Part shown: positions 27,345 through 40,969 of the stretch, in pieces
Numbering within the stretch: position 1 is the first letter of the stretch
Layout of the letters: every line of letters starts with the position of its first letter
Origin: Notamacropus eugenii
Lineage: Eukaryota > Chordata > Mammalia > Diprotodontia > Macropodidae
Length of the DNA: 64,000 bases
Direction of reading: 5' to 3'
Assembly: GCF_028372415.1 (NCBI RefSeq)
Contig: NC_092873.1
Coordinates: 349,269,390-349,333,389 of the forward strand
The notes under the pieces: model-generated
Told to the model about the DNA's origin: nothing
Seen by the model: only the letters and a program-made list of their open reading frames with translations
Databases searched by the model: none
Made by a program: the position numbers and the translations under genes

Positions 27345-29045
27345 TATACTCATTAGAAACAGAAATTGTTTTATTCACTGTATATTTATACCCAGCATCT
27401 TGCATGTACTATATACAAGCCAGGAACATGTACACTTGATTGAAGTATCAGAGGCCAGTTTTGAATCAAGATTTGATTCCAATTACAAGGCTAGAGCTTT
27501 TTTTCATCATATTTTCAGAACATCCTTTGCCTTTTTGCTGGTACTAACATTCAGTGGGAGAATTTACTTCACATCAAATGTAGTAGATAATGAGGTAGGC
27601 AACTAAGACTATATATTGCAGACTAGTTACTAATCTCAATTGGAAGCAGTTTCCTTGCCAAGAGTTAATGTCCTCCATCAAGGAAATCACAGATCCAGTC
27701 TGTCTAAATCTTGAGATATTGTCCAAGTCATTAGCTGTGGTGAAAACTCTCTTACTGAATAATTTGAATTAAGTGGGCCATTGACTGGGGCTTAAAAATC
27801 CTTGTCGGAAACTGTCAGAACTTGGAAAGAATTGCCTCGTTCTCTGTAGTAGCCTTTAAATTTGAAGGCTTTATCTTGCTCTGGGAAGCCTATTATTGCT
27901 TATTGCTGGAGGAGGAGCAATTAGAAAGGCCTCAGGCAGGCTTTTCTTCTCTTCCAAAGTCCTCTTGCTCTCATTTATTGTGTTTGCTTCTTCTATTCTA
28001 TTTGTTTGCCTTTGACCCGTTATTCTGTCTTGACTTTGTGTTTTCCTGTGGTCTATGTATCCCAACTATCTCTTTGATTTACTCCCACCCAGTGCTCCCA
28101 GTCTTTTTCTCCTTTCCGGATTCATGCTTAATAGTACTAACTTTTCCCTACCATTACCCATGACATAACCAGGAGACTGTGTTGTGGTATGAATGGCATT
28201 TTATTTTACTGTGAATGACATTTCAAAACGGGATTTGACTATTTTATTTGGGGCCTCAGAAAGGTTGAAAAGGTTTGTCCTTCCTATTCTAGGACTACTT
28301 CATGAATAACTAACTACAGGGGTAGGAAATAGTGAGACAAGCACAACAATTTATTTGATTTAAAATGAACTTCCCTAAAAGATATAACATTAGGCTGAAA
28401 GTGAGTCTGTTAATGTTTGGATGAGTTTGTTTTTGCATAACTCAGAAGGTCCTCTTGACAATACCCATCTCTGGGTTTAGCTGCCTTCATCCAGTTGGCT
28501 TTCTCAGCACATTGTCTTGCCATATGTATGTGGAAATTGTTGTAACAGTTTTTCCACTCCCATGGAACAGATGTCAGATCCCTCTGGATCCTCGTTCCCT
28601 TCCATTGGCCTTGATGTATAACTGTGGCCTCGTTGTCACAATGAATCTTTATGTTCTTGTCCTTTTATAGGCTTCCCAAGTATTGCTGAGGTTTCCAGAA
28701 TTTTAATTGATAACATCTCCTTTTGGCTGCATTATGTTTTTCAACCCTAAAACTATATCCTTCCCTAACAGTTTAGAGTCCTATTTCTAAAAATACACAG
28801 ATGTGTCCCTCGACCTTTTGCTCTCTGCTCTTGCCAGTAGTTCTTTTGTTTCTTTGGCTTTGATATGAGTGGTCTTGCTTGAAGACCCTTGATGATAAGA
28901 ATGGTTGAGCTGTTGGTTAAAAGGAGGTTAGTGGAAAAGATGTTGCACAGCAAACACATTCATTCTTCCCTCTCCCTCTTCCCTCACAACCAATCAGTTG
29001 TCAAGTCTTCTCCAATCTACCTCTATAACATCCCTCACATCTTTC
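27345..29045. other. Intergenic stretch without a recognised feature
   Basis: Open stretches here are short and have no family motifs. No splice-bounded exon or repeat family was recognised. Confidence 0.35.
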
Positions 29046-29049
29046 TCCT

Positions 29050-29530
29050 TTTTTTTCCTCACATAACTGACACGTTTGGCTGGGCCCTCCTGACATCTCA
29101 GCTGGATGATTGCAAATCTGACTGGTCTCTGCTTCCAACCCATCTTTCACACACCTGCCAAACTCATCTTCAAAATCTTCAGTGATTCCTTATTGAGGTT
29201 AGAATAGAATATGAATTCCTGAGCTTGGCATTTGAAGACCTTCAAAATCTAGTTCCAGCCTATTTTTCCAGACTTATTTCACTTTATTCTCCTTTACTCA
29301 CTTTATATTCCAGTCAAACTGGCCTATTTGCTGTTCTCCAAACTTAGCATTCCATTTCACACCTCCATATCTTTGCACATGCTGTTCCCCAGTCCTATAA
29401 TGCATTGCCTTTTTACCTTTACCTCTTATAATCATTAGCTTCCTTCAAGGCTCAATTTGAGCAGTTTCTTCCAGAAAGGCTTTCCTGATACAGAGTTGTA
29501 AGTATTCTCTTCTACTTCAAATTATCATGT
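29050..29530 (+). repeat. L2 LINE 3' half
   Basis: Phrases in order: TGATTCCTTATTGAGGTTAG, TTGAAGACCTTCAAAATCTA, TTGCACATGCTGTTCCCC, CTTCCTTCAAGGCTCAATTTG and AAAGGCTTTCCTGATACAGA. This is typical L2, longer than the other copies here. Confidence 0.75.
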
Positions 29531-30189
29531 ATTTCTCTGTGTAAATTGAGGCCCAAAGAAAAGCATGAGAAGGAATAAGGCCCTAAATCTCCTGACTCTA
29601 GGTCTACCAAAACCTTAAGCAGACCTCCTTTCTTGTTGTCCTACTTCAGCTGAAAAGATAAAGAAACAAGCCGGATTTTTGCAGATTTTATCCCTTTAGC
29701 AGGAGATTTGTTTTCCCTACTAGTGGGACAGATTTAATGGAACCACAGAAGGTCTAATATAAATTCTTAGGAACATGATAAGGATCATAGTATATTAGGT
29801 GAATTCAATTCCATTCATTTCCGTCCAGTGCCTTTCAGAATCCTTTCTTTCTATTACATTGTTCTGGGCAAGACCTGATTCAGTTTAGTCTGATGGAATT
29901 AGAATCAGATGAGACAGTCACAGACCATAAAACATTTAGCAAAAGGAAGCTTATTAAAATTAGCATGGAGAAGATATTTAGTAAAGATATATAACAAAAA
30001 TATAATGAGTGAGTAAGTAGAGAAATATACAACTAGGAAGAAAGTGTAGAGGGGAACAGGTAACACCCAAATCTCACTGATATCTAAACTAGTCAAAGGA
30101 GGTGATATAGTTGGGAGCAAATATTCAATTGACAAGGAAACAGGAGGAAAAGGAGAAGGTGGAAGGAAGAATAAGGGAGGGATTAGTTC

Positions 30190-30950
30190 TAAGCAAAATG
30201 AAGTCTAACCAAAGCTGTATAAAAATATTTATAGCAATTGTTTTTGCAGTAACACAGAATTGGAAACTGAGAGGGAACCCATCAGTTGGAGAATTGCCAA
30301 ACAAGTTATGGGGTATGCATGTATATGAATGTATGTGTGTACATGTGTGCGTGTGTGTGTTTGTGTGTATGGTGTGTATGTGTTGTAAAATACTATTCAG
30401 TTAGGCTTCATATATTTACTAACTTGTGACCCTGGACAATTCACGTTACGTCTGCTTTCTTCAGTTTCCTCAGCTACAACATGCAGTTAACAGCAGCGTC
30501 TACTCTCAGGGATGTTGTATCAAATGAGACAATATTTGTAAAACAAAACAAAACACTTAGCACATTGCCTGGCACAAAGTAGATGCTGTATGAATATTTT
30601 TCTCCTTCTCTTTCCCCTTCCCTACCTTATAAAAATTATTTACAGAAGAACTGATGCAAAGTGAAGTAAGCAGAACCAATAGAAAAATTTATAAGATGAC
30701 AACATCATGAAGACAAACAACTCTGAAAGACTTAGAAGCTCTGATCAGTGTCATGACCAATGATGATTCCAGAAGATTCATGATGAAGTGTGTTGCCCAC
30801 CTTCCGAGAAAGAGATGATGAACTTATTTCACTATACATGTTTGTAAAAGGGGCTTTGCTTTTCTTTCTTTCTCAATTTGTGGATGGGACAGAAGGTCAG
30901 AGGAAGAGAAGGCAGATGTTTGACAAATGAAAATTTTTATTTTAAAAATA
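30190..30950 (+). mobile_element. L1 3' UTR, interrupted by a SINE
   Basis: Left part (30190-30400) has ATAAAAATATTTATAGCAATTG, a marsupial L1 3' phrase, with a GT-rich run at 30340-30385. The right part (30625-30950) has GAACTGATGCAAAGTGAAGT and GACTTAGAAGCTCTGATCAG. A SINE sits between them at about 30405-30610. The ENO1 retrocopy starts directly after. Confidence 0.7.
30405..30610 (+). repeat. MIR/THER-like SINE inside an L1 3' UTR
   Basis: It contains TTGTGACCCTGGACAATTCA, TTCAGTTTCCTCAGC and GCCTGGCACAAAGTAGATGC. It splits the surrounding L1 and is therefore younger than it. Confidence 0.6.
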
Positions 30951-30963
30951 TTTAGGATTTAAC

Positions 30964-32745
<1,782 letters not shown>

Positions 32746-32752
32746 ATTTAAC

Positions 32753-32897
32753 AGATAGGTAAACAAGAATGAAATTAAGTACCCGAATAGGATTTTAGAA
32801 AAGTTAGATAGAATAGACCTTTGGCAATCACAGAATGAGAATAAAAAGAGAGCTACATATTTTTTCAGCTGTGATGGCATCTTTGAGAAAATGTATC
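32753..32897 (+). mobile_element. L1 ORF2 endonuclease-region fragment
   Basis: AAAAGAGAGCTACATATTTTTTCAGC reads as KRATYFFSA, like the (Y/F)TFFSA segment near the end of L1 endonuclease. The flanking text is diverged. The ORF2 sequence seems to continue after the HAL1-like element at 35275, with a gap of some 60 codons. Confidence 0.5.
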
Positions 32898-35268
32898 ATG
32901 GGGGAGCGGAGCCAAGATGGTGGAGTAGAAATAAGGAGCTATAGAAACTCCCCCACATAATCTGTAAAATACCTGTAAAAAATGACCCTAAACAAATTCT
33001 AGAGCAGCAGAAGCCACAAAATGGCAGAGTGAAAGAGATTTCCAGTCCAAGATAGCGAAGAAGGCCAAATGGAAAGGTCTATTGCACCAGGTGTGGAGCA
33101 GAGCACCACGTGGCAGGGACAGGACCCAGAACCAGCTTCAGGGAGCCATCAGCAGCACCAGTTCCCAGATTGCTCAACCCACAAATGCCAAAGACAGTTT
33201 CAAAGGTCAGTGAGAAAGCTCCTTCACCCAGGGGAAGGGAACATAGTCTGGGCTGCCAGCAGCAGCCACTGCGGTGGCAGCATACATTTCTGGAGCCTTC
33301 CACCTAAAGCCCCTGGAGGAATTGAGCCACTGATCTGAATCTCAGTCCTGAGTGTGGCCCTGGGGTGAGGAGAAGTGCTGGCATGGTGGAGCTGGAGGCA
33401 GTTGTGGAGAGGGAATTACTAGCAGATTCTGAGAGGAAAAGTTTTTGGTTGCTCCCAGACCAGAGTGCAGGCCAGGAGAGGACTAAACCACTCTCCCTTG
33501 ATTGTGCCACCTTGGAGGAGCTGAGATCTTACAGGTCCCAAAAGTATACCCTCCTCTTGACAAAAGACTCAAAAGTCAAGTAACTAGCTGGGAAAATGCT
33601 CAAAAAGGGGAAAAAAAAATAAGACAATAGAAGGTTACTTTCTTGGTGAACAGGTATTTTCTTCCATCCTTTTGAAGGAGGAAAAACAATGCATACCATC
33701 AGAGAAAGTCAAGGCTTCTGCATCCAAAACCTCCAAAATAAATATGTAATGGTCTCAGGCCATGGAAGAGCTCAAAAAGAATTTTGAAAATCAAGTAAGA
33801 GAGGTGAAGGAAAAATTGGGAAGATAAATGAGAGAGATGCAAGAAAAGCATGAAAAGCAAGTCAACAGCTTGCTAAAGGAGACCCCAAAAAATGCTGAAG
33901 AAAATAACACCTTAAAAACTAACTCAATTGGCAAAAGAGGCCCAAAAAGCCAATGAGGAGAAGAATGCTTTAAAAAGCAGAATTAACCAAATGGAAAAGG
34001 AGGTTCAAAAGCTCACTGAAGAAAACAACTCTTTAAAAATTAAAATGGAGCAGATGAAAGTTAATTATTTTATGAGAAACCCAGAAATTACCAAACAAAA
34101 CCAAGAGAATAAAAAAATAGAAAACAATGTGAAATATCTCACTGGAAAAACAACTGACCTAGAAAATAGATCCAGGAGAGACAATTTAAAAATTATGGGA
34201 CTACCTGAAAGCCATGATCAAAAAAAAGGGCCTAGACATTATCTTTCATGAAATTATCAAGGAAAACTGCCCTGATATTCTAGAACCAGAGGGCAAAATA
34301 AATGTTGAAAGAATCCACTGATCATCTCTTGAAAGAGACCTGAAAAGAGAAACTCCTAGGAATGTTGTGGCCAAATTTCAGAGTTCCCAGGTCAAGGAGA
34401 AAATATTGCAAGCAACTGGAAAGAAATAATTCAAGTATTGTGGAAATACAATCAGGATAACGCAAGATCTGGCAATTTTTACATTAAGGAATCAAAGGCC
34501 TTGTAATAGGATATTCCAGAAGTTAAAGGAACTGGGATTAAAACCAAGAATCACCTACCCAGTAAAACTGAGTATGATACTTCAAGGGGAAAAATGGTCA
34601 TTCAATGATACAGAGGACTTTCAAGCATTCTTCATGAAAAGACCAGAACTGAATAGAAAATTTGACTTTCAAACACAAGAATCAAGAGAAGCTTGAAAAG
34701 GTAAACAGGAAAGAGAAATCAAAAAGGACTTCCTAAAGTTGGACTGTTTACATTCCTATATGGAAAGATAATATTTGTAACTCTTGAGACTTCTCTCAGT
34801 ATTTGGGTAGTTGGAGGGATTACACACACACACATACACACACACACAACACAGGATGAGTTGAATAAGAAGGAATGATATCTAAAAAAATAAAGAGGTG
34901 AGAGAGGAATATTGGGAGGAAAAAGGGAGAAACGGAATGGGGCAAATTGTCACTCATAAAAGAGGCAAGAAAAAGCTTTTTCAATGGAGAAGAAAAGGGA
35001 GGAGGTGAGAGGGAAAAAATGAAGCTTATTCTCTTCACATTTGGCTTAAGGAGGGAATAACATGCTCACTCAATTGGGTATGAAAATCTATCTTACACTA
35101 CAGGAAAGTAGAGGAGAAGGGGACAAGTGGAGTGAGGGAGATAATAGAAGGGAGGGCAAATGGGAGAAGGAAGTAACTAGAAGTAAACACTTCTGGGGAG
35201 GGAGGAAGGGAAAGAAGTTGGAACTCAAATGAAGCAAAAATTATAATCAATAAAGACATTTGGTTAAA
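32898..35268 (+). mobile_element. HAL1-like half-L1 (ORF1 only), copy A, near full length
   Basis: The 5' UTR begins GGGGGAGCGGAGCCAAGATG. ORF1 spans about 33596-34696. Its coiled coil (ALKSRINQMEKEVQKLTEEN at about 33970) and its RRM/CTD end (KPRITYPVKLSM, then FDFQTQESREA) follow L1 ORF1p in order; ORF1p binds RNA and chaperones nucleic acid. ORF1 is broken by stops and small shifts, for example TGA at 33824-33826 and at 34319-34321. A 3' UTR of about 570 bp with a CA run (34824-34848) follows directly and ends near AATAAAG at 35248. No ORF2 belongs to the unit; the ORF2 that follows starts internally. Confidence 0.72.
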
Positions 35269-35269
35269 G

Positions 35270-36450
35270 AATTCAAACTTAAATGGAAACTAAATAATTT
35301 AATCCTAAAGAATTTCTGGGTCAAAGAAGAAACTATGGAAACAACAGGAAACATCCCAAAAGAAAATTACAAAAATGAGATGTCATAGCAAAACTTTTGG
35401 TAACCAGCTAAAGCAGTTACAGAGTAAAATTTATGGTTCTAAATATTTTCATCAATTAAAAATAGAACAGATCAAGGAATAGGACATACAACTAAAATAT
35501 CTAGAAAAGTCATATATTTTAAGAATTAAATACAAAAAGAAAAACCCTGAAAATCAAAGAAAACATAAAATTAAAAACAAAAAAGCCATTGAATTGATAA
35601 AATGAGGACCTGGGCTGGGTTTTTGGGGGGAAGGGAAGAAGTAGGAGCTCTGAATAAAAAGAAATAAACTATTAACTGATCTAGTTTTTAAAAAGAGAGA
35701 GAGGAAAACCAAATTGCCAATAAAAGTGAACATTTAGAAGAATTATTAAATTAAGGGGAAATAAATGAAATCATTCAAAACTACATTGATTTTGTATTTT
35801 ATTATTTATATATGTTATTTCTTTATATTGAATCTCTTTGAGATCATAAACTACTTTTGTTTTTTCATTCAATACTCTTCACTTAGCACTAATGTTTGTT
35901 GATTGGTTGCCCAAGTACAATACAAGAAACCCTGATAACTGATAAATGTGATAACATGAAATGGATGCATATTTGCAAAAATATTAAAATGCATCAATAG
36001 AATGAGAAGAAGAAAGTTTAAATAACTCAATGCTTTAAAAAGAAATTGAACAATCCTATATCATATTGCTTCCTTCCAGAAGGTGGGGGAAACTCTGAGA
36101 CCAGATGGATTTACAAGCAAATTCTATCAAATATTCAAAGTACATTTAATACACAATATATTTAATACACAAATTCTTTGGAAAAATAGAGAAAGGCAAG
36201 ATCCTACTCAAACCTTCTAAGAGGCTAATAGAGGTCTTGATATGTAAACATGGGAAAGATGAAGCAGAAAAAGAAAAACATAGAACACTAACTCTAATGA
36301 ATATTATTGCAAAAATATTGAATTAAATACTAGGAAAGAGACTACAACAACATATTTAAAAGATTATAAGTGCTTACCAGGTTGGGTTTATATCAAGAAT
36401 GTAGGATTAGTTCAATATCAGGGATATGATAAATAAGAAAAAAAATGAAG
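35270..36450 (+). mobile_element. L1 ORF2 fragment, pre-RT to RT
   Basis: It reads LKWKLNNLILKNFWVKEE at 35281 onward, the L1 join after the endonuclease, and later PDGFTSKFYQIF, LTLMNIIAKILN and YQVGFIS of the RT domain. An L2-like fragment seems to interrupt it near 35830-35925. Stops and shifts are many. Confidence 0.7.
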
Positions 36451-36887
36451 AGGAAAATACAAGTCAGTGAAGAATACCTGTTGCCTAAACTATTGGTCAA
36501 ACTACGTCAATTTGATTCTGTAACTTGAATACATGATCTGTTCCACTGATTAACTTTTCTATTCTTTAAAATTAGTACCAAATAGTTTTAATGATTATCA
36601 CTCCATATTACAGTTTGCGGTCTGCTACTGCTCTCTCTTCTTTCCTTCCACTCCACTTTTTTTCATTATTTCCTTTGAGGTTCTTGACCCTGTATTCTTC
36701 CTGATGAATTTTGTTAATTTTTCTAGTTCTTTGAAATAATTGTAGTATGACTCTGAATCTGTATATTGAGTTAGCATTATTATTTTTATTATATTGGCAT
36801 GAAGAAACCTTAAGCAACCAATATCTCTGATTATTTACATCTGCCTTTATCTCTGCAAAGAGTCTTTTCAGTTATACTTACATCATT

Positions 36888-36891
<4 letters not shown>

Positions 36892-36925
<34 letters not shown>

Positions 36926-36932
36926 TGTGTTG
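36892..36932. repeat. (GT)n microsatellite
   Basis: About twenty GT units with one CT change near the right end. Confidence 0.95.
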
Positions 36933-37064
36933 GTAAGTAGACTATCAAATATTTTCTACATTCTATAGTTATTTTGAATAGAATTTCTCTTTCTATCTAT
37001 CCTGCAGTTGTTATGGTAATCTATAAAAAGGCAGATGATTTGTGCTCTTTTATTTTACACACTA

Positions 37065-37250
37065 CTTCTGTGAGGCTCTATGGCTCAATACTCAAAGAAG
37101 TATTGATTCCAAACTCAACCTCAGACACTAGCTGTGTGACTCTGAGCAAGTCATTTGATCTCTCCTTATCGCCTAGGTTGTTGTGAGGATAAAATGAAAT
37201 ATTTGTTAAATACTTAGGGGGATGTTATAGTCAATAAGCATTCTTCTTTC
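37065..37250 (+). repeat. MIR/THER-like SINE inside L1
   Basis: TCAGACACTAGCTGTGTGAC, CTGAGCAAGTCATTTGATCTC and GTTGTTGTGAGGATAAAATG are in SINE order. It interrupts the minus-strand L1. Confidence 0.6.
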
Positions 37251-37999
37251 ACCTGTGTTTTATTGTGTAGGTATATGGAATAAATTCTTTAGAGTGATTA
37301 TGGATGTTATTTAGGAGTCTGTAATGTTATGAGACACAATAATGTCATTCACACAACAGGAACATCTGGAGACCCTACGTAGGTACTACCTTTGTAACTT
37401 GGACTTTGTACTGGATCTCCATGACAGTGGCAAACATGTATGGCAAGCATACATCTCCTTGTTTTATGTTTGACATAAATAACTCATGCAAATAAATAAA
37501 TCAAATGTGGGGTATATCACCAACTAAACTTCCAAATTTCAACTATTTATATTTTAATTAAACAAAAAAGCATTATAGCACCTTTTTCCCAAAAAAATAC
37601 ATTTTTCTGTGTCCCCTTCAAAATTTTTATGTATATGAACAAGTTTTGTGGCCTTTTAAATATTTATTTATTCTGTAATTATGATTTTATTGGTATAAGG
37701 AACTCCAAGTAAGGAAATGTCCTCTACTAATGCAAGCCAGCAACTGTTTCACAACTTATAGTCTTAGAAATGTGCCTGGAATAGGGTGACTTGCCCTGTA
37801 AGGGTGATTTAAAAACCCTAAATGTACAAATTCCTAGAACCTATTCTAGGCCCCTCATTCTATTGTTTATAAGCCTTCATTTAAAAAAAATTCTGAACCA
37901 AATAAGATAAACATTTTCATATACGAAGTAAAATAGGAAAAGAGCATTTATATGATAGAACAAACTTGCATTCTATGTAGTTTGCTTTTGTTTTTAAAT

Positions 38000-38235
38000 A
38001 TGGGGGGAAAGGAACAAGCGCCTACTATGTACCAAACACTGTTCCAAGTACTTTATGGATATTATCCTATTTGATCCTTACAATAACCCTGAGATTTAAG
38101 TATTATTATGATCTTCATTTTACAGTTGAGGAAACTAAGGAAGATAGAGGCTAAATGACTCACTCAAGATCACAGATCTAGTCAATGTCTGAGGATAGAT
38201 TTGAGCCCAGATCTTCCTGGCTGCATACTGAGTGC
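38000..38235 (+). repeat. MIR-type SINE
   Basis: CGCCTACTATGTACCAAACAC, CATTTTACAGTTGAGGAAACT and GAGCCCAGATCTTCCTGGCT follow the CORE-SINE order. Confidence 0.75.
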
Positions 38236-38604
38236 TAATTCAACATGTTCTTTTCAAAGCTGTCCTGCTTGTCTGTGTTTCCTTCTGACTTTGTTTGTTT
38301 TGTTCTGTTCTGTGCAAGGATCTTCAGTGACCCTTTTTTCTTACTTTTTGTTCATTTTGGCAACTCTATCACTATCTCCTCTCCCCTACTAACCCCCAAC
38401 AAATTGAAAAAAAGAAAAGTAAAACTATGAGTCCTTATTTTTCCTTTGAATCTCATGAGACAGAATTATATACAAACAATATGGAAGTAATATAAAATAG
38501 AAATGTAAGATAAATAACAAGAAAGGTAACACAAACAACATTGTCATATCACTTGAAAAAACTTTTTCTTAACTTTTGAGTTGAGTCTAGTTTTATTCCA
38601 CTGT

Positions 38605-38760
38605 CTTTGTATGAAGGAAGGAGAAAAGAAAGAATGAGAAAAGGAAAGGAAGAAAGAAAAGAAGGAAGGAAAGAAGGAAGGGAAGGAAGGGAAGGAGGGA
38701 AAAAGAGAAAGAAGAAGGAAGAATGGAAGGGAAAAAGAAAAAAGGAAGGCTTATAACATT
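38605..38760. repeat. Pure purine (GGAA/GAAA) tract
   Basis: About 145 bases of plus-strand A and G almost without pyrimidines. Such tracts can adopt triplex (H-DNA) structure. Confidence 0.9.
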
Positions 38761-39184
38761 TGATTCAACAGGTTAATTGTATGGGACTCTGTCCTCACTG
38801 GTGGAGATGGCTTCTTCGGTGCCCTTTGCTTGCGTGAGGGGCAAACAGAGTTAGTGAGAGCTGGAAAAAACAAAAGAGAGAGAAAGATCCAGGCTCTTCT
38901 GGCTTACAGCTTTGAGAAAAAAGATATATAATTCTAACTTCTCTTCAGGTCTTTGAAGAGAGAGAAAGACTCTGGAAAGAAGTATAGAGGAACTGGTAAT
39001 CTCAATCATGTCCCTGTTCTCAGCTTGCTATACTAAAGAGAATTTCCTACTGAGTAGGATCTGGAACTCTTTCTCTTGACTGAGTTGAATTGTCTCACTC
39101 CCAATGGGAAAGTTCCATCTTAGATATTCTCCTATATATACTTTCCCTTCTTGGCTTTTTGGCTAATATCAAGTATAATATTTG

Positions 39185-39420
39185 TTCTTGGAGCAGTTAG
39201 GTGGCATAGTAAATAGAATGCCAGACCTGGAGGCAGGAAGACTCCTCTTCCTGAATTCAAATCTGACCGCAGACACTTACTAGATGTATCACCATGGGCA
39301 TGTCACTTAACCCTGTTTACCTCATTTTCCTCATCCGTAAAATGAGTTGGAGAAGGAAATGCCAAGAAAAACTCAAATGGGGTCAAAAGAGTCAGACACA
39401 AGTGAAATAATTAAATAATA
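39185..39420 (+). repeat. WSINE/MAR1-like SINE, near full length
   Basis: A head with GCAGTTAGGTGGCATAGTAAA, then GAGGCAGGAAGACTCC, the A/B-box-like middle, GAGTTGGAGAAGGAAATGCC and GGGTCAAAAGAGTCAGACAC. It is one of the better-preserved copies. Confidence 0.8.
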
Positions 39421-40124
39421 GCATCAACATACTTTCTCTGATTTCTGTTTTGCTGTTAACTCAGATATAGGGGCTTATTTGCTATGTGTATTCATTTTGG
39501 AACTGGCACTTGATGGGAAGGAAGTCAAGCACTGGATATACAGTTTAGAACCCTTCTTTCTTGTTAAAGAGTAGCAATCTGGAGTATAACTTAAACCTAA
39601 AAATTACTTTCCCTAGATTAACAATATTTAAGGCAGCAGATAGATATAATTCTAGCCTGGTACTCACTCTTTCTGAGGAGAGCAGTGACCAACTTCTGCT
39701 CCCAATCTCTTGCTTTTCCTCCTGGCAGGAATCAATCTTCCTTAGACAAGGGAGGTAGGTAGGAGACTATACATTTTTATTCTTGCCCTTTGTGAGCCAC
39801 ATCTAGATGGACCCATCAGATATATAAATTCTGTGTGGACCAAAAAACAAAACAGCACCCCACACACCCTATACCTTACAGAATGAAAAAACATTTTTAA
39901 GTGTTTACTATATGCTAAGTACTGGACATAAATACAAAAGCAAGACAGTCCCCACTCTCAGGGATCTCATATTCTAACATGGAAGACAAATATATAGGAA
40001 GTTTCAACTGCAAATCAGGTGGAAAGTCCCAGTGCTCCTTAGGTGATAATGTATCTTCAGCACCCAAGGAGAGGGACCCAGGCAGTTTCACTGCCCTCAA
40101 TTAATACTTCTGTCTACCCAACCC

Positions 40125-40480
40125 AAGAAAAGCTACTCAGTGAGTTAGTCAATAAGCATTTATTAAACATGTACTATTCACCAGGCAGTGTACTAAGCAC
40201 TGGGGAAGCTAAGAAAGGTAAAAGACAGTCTCTGCTCTCAAGAAGTTCACAGCCTAATGAAGGAGACAGCATGCAAGCAGCTTATGTACAAACAAACTGT
40301 ACACAGGATAAATAGAAAATAACAGAGGGAAGGTACTAGAGTTAAGGGGAATTGGGAAAGGCTTCCTGTAGAAGGTGGGATTTTTCTGGGGCTTGAAGGA
40401 AACTAGGAAAGTCAGGAGGCAGAGATGAGGAGGAAGAGTATTCCAATCATTCTCAGAAAGCAGTAGAGACTATGAATGTG
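40125..40480 (+). repeat. Old long interspersed repeat, 5' segment, copy 1
   Basis: The phrase series TCAATAAGCATTTATTAAAC, CAGTCTCTGCTCTCAAGAAG, GGAAAGGCTTCCTGTAGAAGG and GAGGAAGAGTATTCC is a repeat seen widely in marsupials. The family name was not settled. Confidence 0.55.
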
Positions 40481-40969
40481 CTCTATAAAATGTTGTTGAT
40501 AATACCTCATTCTTCTCATCTTTTTCAACAGGTCTTGAAGAGAAATGATCCTGGAACAAGACACCATGTTCCTATTTTCATTTTATACTTAATTCTCAAC
40601 AGACTATTATGAAAGTGGATTAAATAACTGCTCTTTGCAGTTAGATAAAAAGTATTAGGAGGTAAACTCATTCTCTGCTGGCTCACTGAAAGCATCCTCA
40701 GACAGCTCTAGTGACAGACAATATAGCAGGGATGCTGTGCCCCTTCTCCTGTTCTGCTAGGTCTCTATATTTTAGAATTTTTTTGTTCTATGTAGCTTAG
40801 ATATGTTGAGTATTTGGCAAGACAGCATTCGATTTTATTTCCCTTTTTATCGTTACTAACTTAACAAACATCAACATTTCCCCAAGCTAAGATCCTAAAA
40901 AGACAACTGTGTATGAAACTATGACTCTTATATTTTTTGTTGTTCTTTAAAATGATCTTTCAAAATTGA

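Larger units (their letters stand above)
36500..37500 (-). mobile_element. L1 ORF2 RT fragment, opposite orientation
   Basis: Plus-strand phrases follow in order the antisense of the L1 RT second half: TGTTCCACTGATTAACTTTT, TAGTACCAAATAGTTTTAAT, TCTGAATCTGTATATTGAG, and ACAATAATGTCATTCACACA, which covers a degraded YADD box. A GT microsatellite (36892-36932) and a SINE (37065-37250) lie within it. Confidence 0.6.

Noticed and set aside
27822-28163. 113-codon plus-strand frame with hydrophobic runs
   Set aside because: It is low-complexity Phe/Leu/Ser sequence from pyrimidine-rich DNA, without splice context or family motif.
33928-34251. Coiled-coil reading frame as a host gene
   Set aside because: The same protein recurs at 61393-60962 and lies in L1 ORF1 order; it is retrotransposon ORF1.
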